64,000 nt of DNA from CAWBOY01 sp963790585 (GCA_963790585.1 CAWBOY010000006.1:868001-932000); one strand, 5' to 3'; shown: positions 45,540-55,892, counted from the stretch's first letter. Numbers and translations are program-made. The notes: generated by a model not told the origin, from the letters alone.

Positions 45540-46760
45540 CTAAAACAAGCGACGCCAAACGGCCCCCAAAATGGTCAAAACTTGCTGGGCATTCATGGCA
45601 AAGAAGAGCAGGCTGAAGCAGAAGTAGTGAAACGTGATAACAATCGCGATCCAACGAATCCATTCAATCTTTTGATACCGCTTATAGCCCTCTCTGCCAA
45701 ACGCCCATTTTAGCAGATCGCCATACATCTCAACGATCATCGCCCCGATCCCGTGAATCAAGCCAAAGATAGCAAAGTTGGCCGTCGAACCGTGCCAGAC
45801 GCCGGCGAGAAAAAGCGACAGGAATACCAGGAAATAACCGAAAAACTTGCTCCATCTCGGGAGCCACTCCACACTTAATTTAAATGACGTCATGAAGACA
45901 TAGTCGCGGATCCAGTGCGTAAGCGTAATGTGCCAACGATTCCAGAAATCGATCACATTGCGGGCCAGGTATGGCTGGTTAAAATTCTCCGGCAGTTCGA
46001 AGCCGAAGAGCCGGCCACTTCCGATGACGATGTCCATGTAGCCCGAGAAGTTGAAATAAAGGTAGAATGCATAGGAATAAAACAAAACCAAGAATCGCAA
46101 CAGCATCCGGCTTTGTGACTGCGGCTCCCAATTCTCATTTGCCGTGTTGTAGAAATACAAAGCCACCGATGCGAAGCCACCCATTTTGATGAAGCCCGTC
46201 AAGAGGCGGTTCCACGCTTGGAGAATCTGTATTGTGTCGCCAGGACCGGGATCCATCTGTACCCAATAGCGATGAAAATCGTTATAGCGCTGAATCGGAC
46301 CAGCCACCAAGGAAAAGAAGCTGAGTTGATAATTAGCATAGCTGAGAAATGTGTAATGGTCGAGCTGGCCCTGCCAGGAATCGACAAGGACATGGATGAA
46401 CTTGAAGAGCATGTACGAAAGGCCGATCATGACAATGAAATGATCCCACAATTTATTTGGGACAATCGCTTGGAGGAATGTGTATTTTTTTACAAGAAGA
46501 AAGACCGCCAATACGCCAGCGATTGACATGAACACGACAATCCCTGATGGCCGCCTGCGAATCAACCACAAGATGACATACGTTCCTCCGATGAACAGCG
46601 CGAAACAGATCCAGCTGCTCCTGTTCGGCACAAAAGTCCAAAGAAACGCCAGGTTCAAAGCGCTCAAAAAAAGCTGGCGCGGCAGCTTTCCGGGGAGAAG
46701 ATGAAACAGAATCGGCGCCAGACAACAGCCGAGAAAGAACTCGAGCGAGCAGATATTCAT
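45540..46760 (-). CDS. MBOAT-family O-acyltransferase
   Basis: The protein has 406 aa with about ten hydrophobic helices. The MBOAT core has YFNFSGYMDIVIGSGRLFGF, FWNRWHITLTHWIRDYVF and the catalytic His in LAGVWHGSTANFAIFG. AlgI-type MBOAT proteins pass acyl groups across the inner membrane to exported polysaccharide. The gene lies just after ACP and FkbH, which suggests the donor is an ACP-bound acyl or glyceryl group. Confidence 0.92.
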   Translation of the reverse strand: MNICSLEFFLGCCLAPILFHLLPGKLPRQLFLSALNLAFLWTFVPNRSSWICFALFIGGTYVILWLIRRRPSGIVVFMSIAGVLAVFLLVKKYTFLQAIVPNKLWDHFIVMIGLSYMLFKFIHVLVDSWQGQLDHYTFLSYANYQLSFFSLVAGPIQRYNDFHRYWVQMDPGPGDTIQILQAWNRLLTGFIKMGGFASVALYFYNTANENWEPQSQSRMLLRFLVLFYSYAFYLYFNFSGYMDIVIGSGRLFGFELPENFNQPYLARNVIDFWNRWHITLTHWIRDYVFMTSFKLSVEWLPRWSKFFGYFLVFLSLFLAGVWHGSTANFAIFGLIHGIGAMIVEMYGDLLKWAFGREGYKRYQKIEWIRWIAIVITFHYFCFSLLFFAMNAQQVLTILGAVWRRLF

Positions 46761-46769
46761 TCGTAGCCC

Positions 46770-47024
46770 TTACTTCTTGTCAACCTTGCTTTCGATTAAT
46801 TTTAGAAACGTGCCCACATTCTGCCCAGGTTCCTTCATCTTGGAGATCTCGGCGGTAGCAAACTTGATTCCCATTCCTTTTTCAACGGCGATGATCAGAT
46901 TGATATGGGCCAAGGAATCCCAGCCATCGACGTCCGCACCGGTCATGTCGTCGCGCAAAACGATGTCGGGGTCGCCGAATACTTGGCGGAATATAGTTTG
47001 TAGACGGTCACGTATGTCACTCAT
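46770..47024 (-). CDS. Acyl carrier protein
   Basis: The protein has 84 aa with the phosphopantetheine site DGWDSLAHINLI (Ser in DSL). The ATG overlaps the FkbH stop (ATGAGTGA), so translation is coupled. In FkbH-type systems the ACP receives a glyceryl group from 1,3-bisphosphoglycerate. Here it probably hands the group to the MBOAT protein encoded next. Confidence 0.92.
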   Translation of the reverse strand: MSDIRDRLQTIFRQVFGDPDIVLRDDMTGADVDGWDSLAHINLIIAVEKGMGIKFATAEISKMKEPGQNVGTFLKLIESKVDKK

Positions 47025-48948
47025 TGGTCAACTCCCGCTTAATATGATGGGGCATCGGTTCGATTCCGGAAGCAAGATTTAGCGCCCAAAAAGTCTTTTC
47101 GCCATCCTCGCCCGCAGTGCCGAAGCCTAGCTTACTATAGTGATCTTTGACCATGCCGTTTTTGGCGGTCGGTATGTATGTCCCCAAAATTTGCCTACAG
47201 CCGGCGGCTTCGGCCACGGCTACCAGTTCATTGCGAGTGAATGCCTCGACGCCTCGGAGCAGCACGCGGCAGCTCATGACCCAGGTGTCAACGGCAAGGA
47301 CATCCGCGCGTTTGTGGAGGAAGAGCACGCCTATGAGGCCATTATCGCCTAACGAATCGGCGAGGCTAAAGGTAAGCAAGCGCCAATCCGGGCTCGCGGC
47401 CATCTCGCGGACTTGAGCCAGCGTGTAGCGTTTCGTCGTTAGATTGAATTGATTCGACTTATTTACCAGTTGGGTGGTCCGCTCGATGTTCAGCTCGTTT
47501 ACTGGGCTGACCTTCATGCGCATATCGAGGGAAGCCAAAAACGTGTTGACGTCGGTCGCCTTGGCGGCCAAGTCTTTCCGCTGAGCGTTCTCGGAGTAAT
47601 AGCGAGCACGAGCGGTGTCCTCGCGGGTGAACGTAGCGGTCTCGAAAAAGCGATGCTGCCCGAGGGCGGAAATATAGCCAGCTGGATCTTCCGGCATGTC
47701 GGGTACGGCGACTTGGGGTAGAAAGCGGCGCACGATGGCGCGCTCGGCAGGGTTGTCATCAACGAATACGAAGGAATCCAGGCCAAGTTCCAATCGATCG
47801 GCGATTGTCCGGAGGTTGTCGGCTTTATGTTCCCAATTGGCAATGAAACAAGAGATATCCGTGATCTTGAGAACCATGTCGTCGCGTTTTTCAAATGGCT
47901 CGCGCGCTTTGTCATCATCGTTTTTGGAACAGACAGCGAGTACGATGCCCCGTTTCAGCAATTCCTTGGCATAGGTTTGGAAATTTAGGAATGCTTCGCC
48001 TTCCCCCGATCCCTGGCCGAAGCGAATTCCGCCGGCCCCGAGGTCGCCAATGACGCCACCCCAAAGAGTATTATCGAGATCAAGTACGAGGACTTTTTTG
48101 CTCTTGCCTACGATCGCGCGTAGGAGAGAAACGACGCTATAAGCATAGGCGACGAGGCATTCGGCCCCGCACGGCATCTTGAATTCGAGGTAAAACCGAG
48201 GATCGAACCAGCTCTTCGCTCCCGCCTCCGCGGCGATCCCTCGTAGATCGTGCAACAGCACATACGCCGGCGCACGCTCCGACATCAGGCGATTTATACG
48301 GTCCAAATAATGCTCGCGCGATCCAGGATTGCGTAAAGCATAGTGGCCCATAACACTGCCGGGCGCGATTTCGAAGTTATTCTGGACAACGACAGCGTTC
48401 CACTTGGAATTAATCATCTCCCAAAGCTGCACCCAGGAGGCTATCTCCTCCTCGGCGAGATCTGCCACCGATTGCTCGTTCGCGTCCACCGACGGCAATC
48501 TGGTAACGTCACGCGCGCCGACGGCGAGAAAAACGACGGTCGGCTGAAACGAATCCAGTCCTGATCCTGGAGCAAAAATTTCATGACGATATAGGCCATA
48601 ATCGCATTCGTAAACTTGTGCGGCGATCCCCTCACCCGCCAGGAATACCTCGATGAGTTGACGCAGCTGTACCGTCGTCGGCCCGCCAAGGATGGCGAGG
48701 CGAAGCACGTTATCTTTACCTGAAGTAGTCGCTTCGAGCGCAACAAATTTGCGTAACGCCATCAGGGAGGAATAATCAAGCAACGGACTGACCGCGCGTT
48801 TGGCCCAAGAACGAGCCTCCTCGCTCTCGCCCTGGCTCCGCAGCTTTTTCAATTCCTGCATAAAATCAGGAAACTGAGCCGACCGCGCTCCGACATCCGT
48901 TTGTAGAAACGTATGAAACAGATCGATGATATCCTGCTTCTCTTGCAT
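47017..48948 (-). CDS. FkbH-like HAD-family glyceryl (or acyl) loading enzyme
   Basis: The protein has 643 aa: an N-terminal helical and SGNH-like region to about residue 270, the HAD-IIIC domain with VLVLDLDNTLWGGVIGDLG near 287 (both Asp of DxDxT), VLAVCSKNDDDKA and FVFVDDNPAERA, and a C-terminal GNAT-like domain with NKSNQFNLTTKRYT and HYSKLGF. FkbH enzymes take a glyceryl group from 1,3-bisphosphoglycerate, dephosphorylate it and load it on an ACP. The ACP gene overlaps its stop. Confidence 0.9.
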   Translation of the reverse strand: MQEKQDIIDLFHTFLQTDVGARSAQFPDFMQELKKLRSQGESEEARSWAKRAVSPLLDYSSLMALRKFVALEATTSGKDNVLRLAILGGPTTVQLRQLIEVFLAGEGIAAQVYECDYGLYRHEIFAPGSGLDSFQPTVVFLAVGARDVTRLPSVDANEQSVADLAEEEIASWVQLWEMINSKWNAVVVQNNFEIAPGSVMGHYALRNPGSREHYLDRINRLMSERAPAYVLLHDLRGIAAEAGAKSWFDPRFYLEFKMPCGAECLVAYAYSVVSLLRAIVGKSKKVLVLDLDNTLWGGVIGDLGAGGIRFGQGSGEGEAFLNFQTYAKELLKRGIVLAVCSKNDDDKAREPFEKRDDMVLKITDISCFIANWEHKADNLRTIADRLELGLDSFVFVDDNPAERAIVRRFLPQVAVPDMPEDPAGYISALGQHRFFETATFTREDTARARYYSENAQRKDLAAKATDVNTFLASLDMRMKVSPVNELNIERTTQLVNKSNQFNLTTKRYTLAQVREMAASPDWRLLTFSLADSLGDNGLIGVLFLHKRADVLAVDTWVMSCRVLLRGVEAFTRNELVAVAEAAGCRQILGTYIPTAKNGMVKDHYSKLGFGTAGEDGEKTFWALNLASGIEPMPHHIKRELTNE

Positions 48949-48986
48949 ACACGGGGTCCAAAGAGGTTAAGGCTCGGCAAAGCCTA

Positions 48987-50376
48987 TCAGCTTTTGAAAC
49001 AATACAACACTAGCTTCGCGTATTCGTTCAGGTATATTACGAACCCGTTATCGCTCATCCACCAGTTGTCCGCTGAAAAACCCTCGGTTGGAGCGGCGAC
49101 GTAATGAAATTTTGATGCTCGATCGCCAAGGTTTCGCTGAAAAAGCCAGCGGGCGCGACGGGTATGAAAATCCGTCGTCACTATAGTTATGGAGCTACCG
49201 GGATGAGAATCCAGGAACCGCCCCAATGATCGGGCTTCGTCGGCTGTGCTGTCTACTTCACCCGGTAACAAGTGGACGGCTGATTCTTTGACGCCGCATT
49301 TCACCAAAACAGTTCTTACTAAATCGTGAGGTGAGACAAATCCGTTGGCCTTTTCAGATTCACTCTGCCGGAGTGTGGGTATTAGAATGCTATCCTTGAC
49401 CAGGCCAGCTTTGAAGAGAGCCGCGGCTACCGCGGGCCGAAAATTGTGATCGCCTCCCAGAACCAAGACGTAATCTGTCTGAACAGGCGGTTCGGATATG
49501 TCAAGATAGTGTCCCATCGCCAGGAAAATCGTCGTGCGCCACAGCCACAGCAGGCTTACGGCGACCACGATCACCAGCCAACGTTTCCAGTGCCAGCGCC
49601 TCAGCTTGGTAGGCAGTGGATTTGGGGCCGGATTCGCTAACCCGACGGCCGGCGCTGATCTTAGGCTCTTCTCGTATTGAATCCGATCCCACGGCGGCAT
49701 CTCCACTTCGGTCGGCCCGTTAATTCGGATATAGGCATAGGACAAGAAATTATTCAGAGTGTCCATTAAACCAGTTTTGTACTTCCACCAATTGGTTTCG
49801 TCATAATCCGCGTCATGGACGGTGCGCAGCCGCAGACGGGTTAGCACTTGTGGGGGGATATACTTCTGAAGCATGGTGCGGCGCCGTGCGCTGTCAAATC
49901 GCGGACAGACTAATATGACGCGAGCGTCTGGATGCTCCAAAAGCCATGTCGCCAGGGTGGTAAGGACTCTTTTGTGCGTCTCCTCGCTACACGGCAAAAC
50001 GATCAGGGCTTGCTTGCTTATATGATACCGTTCAAGCAGCTCTTCCATGCGCACTTTACTAGAAGGCATGCGCCCCAACCTGTTCGGCGAGACATTCCCG
50101 ATCGCCTAACAAGATGATCTTTTTTGGTTTGCCATCCTCGGCGCTGATTTGCTGTACCGCTTCGATCCAGCATTCTCCCCCCGAAAGTGGCAGAACGTAC
50201 TCCGCAGGGCCCGCGGGGTCTTCACTTATGAGGAGGTATGCACAGCCTCGCAACAGCGGCGCGTGAAAGAGATAGAGGAGCACCGCGAAAATGCAAAGGA
50301 TCAGTATCCGCCTAACCCAGCGTTTCGGGCGTTGCGGCTGAGGTGGCGCGGTTACTGGGGACGCAACATCGGGCAC
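48987..50376 (-). pseudogene. Two-domain DUF218/YdcF-like membrane protein, frameshifted
   Basis: The N-terminal part from GTG 50376 (MPDVASPVTAPPQPQRPKRW, with AAGGA upstream) has a membrane helix and YVLPLSGGECWIEAV, then LGDRECLAEQVG. The rest, in another frame, begins RMPSSKVRMEELLERYHIS, continues with ALIVLPCSEETHKRVL, a second membrane helix near WLVIVVAVSLLWLW and a second DUF218 domain (DYVLVLGGDHNFRPAVAAAL then TIVTTDFHTRRARWLF). A G-run of four at 50073-50076 should be three. DUF218 proteins act in envelope polysaccharide metabolism (ElyC, YdcF). Confidence 0.8.
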
Positions 50377-50429
50377 GAATGTTCCTTGTCAGCAGGAAAG
50401 AATTGGCTACCGCCCGCTTCAATGACTGA

Positions 50430-51254
50430 TCACGAAAACCAACCGAACCAGCTGCGTTTCGCCGGCTCAGGCGGAAGCGGTGTCGCGGGAGAAAGAGATT
50501 TGCCTTGCAATACAGCGATGCCATTCTTGCTGCCGATTTTCTCGGCCGCCGCTTCGCCAACCCAGTCGACCACGGTCTTGTAAGCGTCAGCCAAGAGGGG
50601 CGAACGACGGCGCGGAGAATGCCCGTCCGACCCGAGTAGATGTACCAACCTACGTTGAAACCATTGCTTGATAGCCCGTTCCTCGGAACCGTTGCGCGGC
50701 TCTGTTATGCTGCGCGAGGAAACCTGCACGAGGCACCCATCTAGAACCATCTCCTCAAGAGGAGCGGGGTCGTCGATGAACTCTTCGTGACGCTCTGGGT
50801 GCGCAAGAATTACCTGCAGTCCCAGGTCGGACAGCTGGCGAACCGTAGGCCGTAAGTCGACGAAAATGCCGTGTGGCATCTCTATCAGAAGATATTGACC
50901 GCGGTCCGCGACGCTGAGCAATCGACCCGCCTCCCACAAGGCGGTCATATCCGTAGAGGCCATGATCTCGGCGCAAGGATAGACCTTCAAATCGATGTTG
51001 GCTTCGCGAAGCCGATCGGTCAATTTACTGGTTGCTTGCCGGATGCGATCGGGCGTGACTTCGGGCCAAACGTCGCTTTGATGTGCGGTGGCGGAAGCGT
51101 AGCGCGTACCTTCCTCGAAGGCAATTTGGCACATGGCCAAGGCTTCGTCCTCGTCGCGTGGTCCGTCATCCAAGCCACCGAGGAGGTGGCAATGAATATC
51201 GACCAGCGGCGGAATATCCGAGGGAGAGCCTCTCTTCTTCGAGGACACGAGCAA
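50430..51254 (-). CDS. CpsB/YwqE-type PHP-domain tyrosine phosphatase
   Basis: The protein has 274 aa. PLVDIHCHLLGGLDDGPRDE is the metal-binding start of PHP-type CpsB phosphatases. CAEIMASTDM, LLIEMPHG, VILAHPERHEE and LLGSDGHSP supply the further metal ligands. These enzymes dephosphorylate the tyrosine-rich tail of BY-kinases; the kinase gene is about 100 bases upstream. The start is TTG 51254 or GTG 51248. Confidence 0.9.
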   Translation of the reverse strand: MLVSSKKRGSPSDIPPLVDIHCHLLGGLDDGPRDEDEALAMCQIAFEEGTRYASATAHQSDVWPEVTPDRIRQATSKLTDRLREANIDLKVYPCAEIMASTDMTALWEAGRLLSVADRGQYLLIEMPHGIFVDLRPTVRQLSDLGLQVILAHPERHEEFIDDPAPLEEMVLDGCLVQVSSRSITEPRNGSEERAIKQWFQRRLVHLLGSDGHSPRRRSPLLADAYKTVVDWVGEAAAEKIGSKNGIAVLQGKSLSPATPLPPEPAKRSWFGWFS

Positions 51255-51351
51255 TCAACCTCTCACAGCAAGTCTACAATCGAGGCAACACGGTTGGCGG
51301 CGGTCTTTGGAAGGCAGATTTTGCAATCTGTGCAAGTACGTTGACGCTGAA

Positions 51352-53826
51352 TTATCCCCACAGCTTACCGATCCAGCCGAGGAATCCTTGCTTCTTGTTT
51401 CCTCTCGAGCTACTTCGGCTGCGGTGCGAACGTGTCGCGACTTGGCGATCGTCGTCGTCAACCGCCGCAGCGGCGACGGGATCCGCGTGATTGCCATTTA
51501 TGGACGGGGCAGCCCCAATGTCAAAATCCGAGTCGCTGTCGGAATCCTGCGTGTAGTCGGCGTCGTAAGCATATTGGTAGGTATATTCGTAACCGTAGCC
51601 GTAACCATAGCTATAGTTATAGCCATAGCCATAGCCATAGTTGTAACCTTCGTAGCCTTCTTGACCCTTACGGCTTAGGCCATTGACCACGATGCCGAGA
51701 ACATTGGCATTGAGAGAGTTTAGGATTTCCTTAGCTCGTTCCGCTTGTGGCCTGCCATTCTTGGAGAGCCGAATCGCGAGCAGAACACCATCGACGCGCG
51801 AAGCGACCACGCAAGGATCCGAAACCGCCAACAAGGGCGGCGTGTCGACCAGCACGATGTCGTAGCGCGATTGCATCAGTTCTAGCAGCTCGGTCAAGCG
51901 CGGCGAGTTCAATAATTCTGCTGGATTAGGTGGTTTTGGTCCGCACGGCATGACCGATAGATTGGCGACCGGCGTCGTCTGAATCGCGTCGATTGGCTCA
52001 GCCTCGCCTATCAACACGGATGACAGACCGACATGCGTCTGCAGACCAAACAGGCGATGCTGGCGCGGCCGACGGCAATCCGCATCGATTAACAGAATGC
52101 TCTTGCCGGATTGAGCGATCGAGATAGCCAAATTCGCCGCCAGCGTCGATTTGCCATCACCCATCGACGGGCTGGTGACTTGAACAACCCGATGACCCGC
52201 TCCTTGCATGGCGAAAAAGAGCGATGTGCGTACACCGCGGAACGACTCCGCCTCGGTCGATTTGCTCCGATGGGCCGTGCATAAAGAGGTATCGAGCCCG
52301 GCCATCTCCGGGGAAGGTTCCGCCTCGATATTGAAAGCCGGAACGTGGCCGAGGATATTCATACCAAGACGACGGCGAATCTCGGTCGGCGAGCGGAAGC
52401 TGGAGTCGCTCCATTCGGCGAGATAGGCCAGGCCGATGCCAGCGAGCAGACCAAAGATTAAACCTACGGGCAGAATGACGGAGGCTCGCGGTTCGACCTT
52501 ATAGCCCATGGGGGGGGCATTCAACTTCTGGATGGAATATCCGGGCTTGGCTTCGACCAGTTTGAGCATGCCGATCTGCGCCTGATTCGCATCGGACGCT
52601 AATGCGTTCCGTCGCTTTTTCTCATTGATCTCCCGCTCCGCGTCGCGAAATTTGTAGATAGCTCTTGATGTTTCCAACTCTTCCGCTCTCACTTCCTCCT
52701 GAGCCTCGATCACTCGCTTGAGTTCCACGATCTGTCGATTTAGGCTTTTTAGGTAAGTGTCGACTTCCTGTTTGGTAGCGGACCGTCTGACGAGGCGAGG
52801 AGCAGTCCTCTCGGCCTCGGTAATTTGTTCTTCTATATTCTTCTTACTAAGTTCGAGACTTTGTCTTTCTGGATGGTCCGGCGCAAGGCCTCGGCCGATC
52901 AGTTTTTCCTCTTCTACTTTGAGCCTGCGCTTCTCTTTGAAAAGCTCACCTCTTTGGTCTCTGCTGACATCCGCTGAAAGCTTCAAATCGTCCAGCGTGA
53001 AATCGATGAAAGGCGTCGGATCCTCTCCATCTTTGATTGCCCTTTGAATATTCGCCTTACTCTGTTGCAACTCCAGCAAGCGATAATTATTTTCCGTCAG
53101 CTTTGATTGTACAATGGACAGCGGATCGGCTTTTCCTTGTAATTCATTAGTCCATGGTAGCGTATCTTCATTGTCTGCGAGCAGCTTCTCCATCTTCTTG
53201 TTCAAATCGTTGAACTCTTCTTTGAGGACATCGCCTTTTTTTCCCAGCTCCTTCAAGGTTTCTGCATTAGAGTCTTTATAGTTTTTGTTAAGCCAAGCCT
53301 GGAAGGTCTCAATAATTCCCGCTAAGACTTGTTGGCAATCGGCGCTATTACTTCCACGATACGAAAGGAGGATAATGGGGATTGTGCCCGCTCCTTGTCC
53401 TGGCGTTGGGGTGACCGTTAGGCCACCGATAATTTGCGCCGTCGGATCGAGATTTCCTTGGAAAGAAGGTAGGTCGCGGAGGTGGAAATCCTCTACCGCT
53501 TGACTAATCAGTACAGGGCTAGCCAAGACCTCTCGGTGCGCGGAGACATAATCGAAAACGAAGGTGTTGGCCCGAAGGCTTCCTAACTCGCCCGGTGCCA
53601 CTGCCGCCGCCGGTGGTTGATTGCGAATAATCATCAACTTAGCGCTGGATTGATAGACCGCTGGCTTTTCCACGTAGTAAAGCACACCCAGCACCGCGCC
53701 GACGATGGTCCCGAACAGCACCAGGCTCTTGTGCTTGAACGCTGTGTGCAGCACATTGAACGAAAATGTTCCAGACGAAGGCGCTTCGAGGGATTCGGCG
53801 TCGGATGGATTCTGGGAACCTGTCAT
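51352..53826 (-). CDS. Wzc-like polysaccharide co-polymerase/BY tyrosine autokinase
   Basis: The protein has 824 aa. The N-terminal Wzz region has a first membrane helix near residue 35 (LVLFGTIVGAVLGVLYYV), a long coiled coil (residues 170-420) and a second helix near 470. The kinase has Walker A SPSMGDGKSTLAANLA near 552, Walker A' ILLIDADCRRPR and Walker B DIVLVDTPPLLAVSD. The tail (about residues 723-755) alternates Tyr and Gly (YNYGYGYGYNYSYGYGYGYE) with about 15 tyrosines, followed by an Asp/Ser run and a basic end. Autophosphorylation of such tails controls chain length and export. Confidence 0.94.
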   Translation of the reverse strand: MTGSQNPSDAESLEAPSSGTFSFNVLHTAFKHKSLVLFGTIVGAVLGVLYYVEKPAVYQSSAKLMIIRNQPPAAAVAPGELGSLRANTFVFDYVSAHREVLASPVLISQAVEDFHLRDLPSFQGNLDPTAQIIGGLTVTPTPGQGAGTIPIILLSYRGSNSADCQQVLAGIIETFQAWLNKNYKDSNAETLKELGKKGDVLKEEFNDLNKKMEKLLADNEDTLPWTNELQGKADPLSIVQSKLTENNYRLLELQQSKANIQRAIKDGEDPTPFIDFTLDDLKLSADVSRDQRGELFKEKRRLKVEEEKLIGRGLAPDHPERQSLELSKKNIEEQITEAERTAPRLVRRSATKQEVDTYLKSLNRQIVELKRVIEAQEEVRAEELETSRAIYKFRDAEREINEKKRRNALASDANQAQIGMLKLVEAKPGYSIQKLNAPPMGYKVEPRASVILPVGLIFGLLAGIGLAYLAEWSDSSFRSPTEIRRRLGMNILGHVPAFNIEAEPSPEMAGLDTSLCTAHRSKSTEAESFRGVRTSLFFAMQGAGHRVVQVTSPSMGDGKSTLAANLAISIAQSGKSILLIDADCRRPRQHRLFGLQTHVGLSSVLIGEAEPIDAIQTTPVANLSVMPCGPKPPNPAELLNSPRLTELLELMQSRYDIVLVDTPPLLAVSDPCVVASRVDGVLLAIRLSKNGRPQAERAKEILNSLNANVLGIVVNGLSRKGQEGYEGYNYGYGYGYNYSYGYGYGYEYTYQYAYDADYTQDSDSDSDFDIGAAPSINGNHADPVAAAAVDDDDRQVATRSHRSRSSSRGNKKQGFLGWIGKLWG

Positions 53827-54170
53827 CGTAACTCCCGCAAAGTTGGAGACAGACAGTCTGGGCTTCAGCTATGTTCTACCCTGCTGAGTTTAGAGAGTCC
53901 CTTCTCTCATCATTCTGGCAAATCCGCGCGTCGAGTGCCAGGGTTTTCGTCAGCCGATTGCATTTCCGCGATTCCTGTCAAGCGGATGCGCTCGTTTATT
54001 CGTAATGGAGTGAGCACCGCGACGATCGGGGCGGCGGCAAATTCCTGCAAAGCCTGCGCACTTCGCGGTTCTAACGCTCGAAGCAATTATACCGCCTGGA
54101 AGTGCGGAGCATTGTGGCACAACGGTGAGTTCCCAAACTTCTGGGACGCAACACTTCGGATCGCGGCCAA
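53827..54170. other. Intergenic stretch upstream of the autokinase
   Basis: About 345 bases between RfbC and the kinase gene, with no supported gene. The kinase promoter should lie here; no clear -35/-10 pair stands out. Confidence 0.4.
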
Positions 54171-54171
54171 A

Positions 54172-54721
54172 CTACGCAAAGACCTCGGCGTCGCGCAATG
54201 GCAACCCCATTTCATCCTTCGGCGACAAGATCGGCTGGCGTCCCTCAACGATTGGCCAAGCGATCTGCAACGACGGCTCGTTCCAGATTAGCGTTCGCTC
54301 GCCCTGAGGATAATAAAGATCCGTTACTTTGTAATTAACTTCCGCCCAATCGCTGAGCACGTAAAAGCCATGGGCGAAGCCGACCGGGATCCAGAGCTGC
54401 TCGCGAGCCTCCGCGCGTAAGGTCACGCCCACCGAGCGGCCAAAGGTCGCGGACGACCGGCGCAGGTCGACCGCGACGTTGAAGATCTGCGCCACGCAGA
54501 ACATGAATTAATTTACCCTGCGGGTGCTGAATTTGGTAATGCAGGCCGCGCAAGACACCGCGGCGCGACAGCGACAGGTTATCTTGCACCATTGGCCCGT
54601 GAATGCCAATTTCCGCATAACGTCGGGCGTGAAAGGTCTCAAAAAAGCTGCCGCGCTCGTCTTCAAATACCTTTGGTCTCAGGACCAACACATCAGGGAT
54701 TTCCGTTCGCTGAACTTCCAC
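54172..54721 (-). pseudogene. rfbC: dTDP-4-dehydrorhamnose 3,5-epimerase, frameshifted
   Basis: GTG 54721 follows AGGAGG and reads EVQRTEIPDVLVLRPKVFED then RGSFFETFHARRYAE, QDNLSLSRRGVLRGLHYQIQ and HPQGKLIHVL. In another frame it continues AQIFNVAVDLRRSSATFGRS, EQLWIPVGFAHGFYVLSDWA and ends at 54172. One extra base near 54490 breaks it. The active-site residues are present when repaired. RfbC makes dTDP-4-keto-L-rhamnose for the polysaccharide. Confidence 0.9.
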
Positions 54722-54782
54722 GTACGCGCCTCCTGCGTTCGACCAGCGTTCTTAGGCAGATCCTTTTTCCGTGCTGTTTGCC

Positions 54783-55754
54783 TCAACGTTCCTGTTTCAG
54801 CTTTTCCAAATCGGCATCTACCATCATCCGCACGAGTTGATCGAAGCGCACGGCCGGCTCCCAGCCAAGCTCGCGTTTGGCTTTGGCATAATCGCCAATC
54901 AACAGATCGACTTCCGCGGGCCGCACCAGCGAGGGATCGCGCTGAACGACGTATTTGCGCCAATCGAGGCCGACATGCTCAAACGCTACGCGGACCAGCT
55001 CCTCGACCGAATGGGTCTCATTGGTGGCGATCACGTAATCATCCGGCTTTTCGGCCTGGAGCATCATCCACATGGCACGAACGTAGTCGCCAGCGAAGCC
55101 CCAGTCGCGGCGCGCTTCCAAATTGCCGAGGCTTAGTTCCTTTGCCATTCCGAGCTTGATGCGGGCGACGCCATCGGTCACTTTGCGTGTGACGAATTCC
55201 TTACCGCGGCGCGGGCTTTCGTGATTGAACAAGATGCCGCTGCAAGCGAACATATTGTAGCTTTCACGGTAATTGACAGTGATCCAATGGCCATAAAGTT
55301 TGGCGACGCCGTATGGCGAGCGCGGATAGAAGGGAGTCGATTCCTTCTGAGGCGTTTCTTGCACCTTGCCGAACATTTCACTCGACGAAGCCTGGTAGCA
55401 ACGAATGCCCTTGGGATCGAGAAGGCGGATCGCTTCGAGGACGCGTGTCACGCCGATGGCTGTAAACTCGCCGGTTAATACAGGTTGCTTCCAGCTGATT
55501 GGCACAAAAGACATCGCGGCGAGGTTATAGACTTCGTTTGGCTTAACGGCCTTGAATACCTCGACAAGCGAGAGCTGATCGAGCAAGTCAGCCTGATGTA
55601 AGGTCACTTTGTTCGCGAGATGCGCGATGCGGTCGAAGTTTTCCGTGCTGGAGCGGCGAACGATGCCGTGAACCGCGTAGCCTTTTTCGAGGAGCAGTTC
55701 CGCGAGGTAGCTTCCATCTTGGCCCGTAATGCCTGTAATAATGGCGGTTTTCAT
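54783..55754 (-). CDS. gmd: GDP-mannose 4,6-dehydratase
   Basis: The protein has 323 aa from ATG 55754 (MKTAIITGITGQDGSYLAEL). The Rossmann GITGQDGSYLAE, NLAAMSFVPISWKQP, catalytic YGVAKLYGHW (YxxxK), FNHESPRRGKEFVTRK and GNLEARRDWGFAGDYV are all diagnostic of Gmd. It makes GDP-4-keto-6-deoxymannose, the precursor of fucose, rhamnose or perosamine. An in-frame extension upstream lacks family resemblance. Confidence 0.95.
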   Translation of the reverse strand: MKTAIITGITGQDGSYLAELLLEKGYAVHGIVRRSSTENFDRIAHLANKVTLHQADLLDQLSLVEVFKAVKPNEVYNLAAMSFVPISWKQPVLTGEFTAIGVTRVLEAIRLLDPKGIRCYQASSSEMFGKVQETPQKESTPFYPRSPYGVAKLYGHWITVNYRESYNMFACSGILFNHESPRRGKEFVTRKVTDGVARIKLGMAKELSLGNLEARRDWGFAGDYVRAMWMMLQAEKPDDYVIATNETHSVEELVRVAFEHVGLDWRKYVVQRDPSLVRPAEVDLLIGDYAKAKRELGWEPAVRFDQLVRMMVDADLEKLKQER

Positions 55755-55892
55755 GATTTTCGACGTTCCTGGCCAGCTAAAAAGTTTCGATGGATGAAAA
55801 CGATAAACAATACAGAGGCGAGAAATCGACCATTGCCGACTATTTCCTACGTCATACGAGCCAAGGAAACGCTTGGCCACAAAGCCTTGCCA

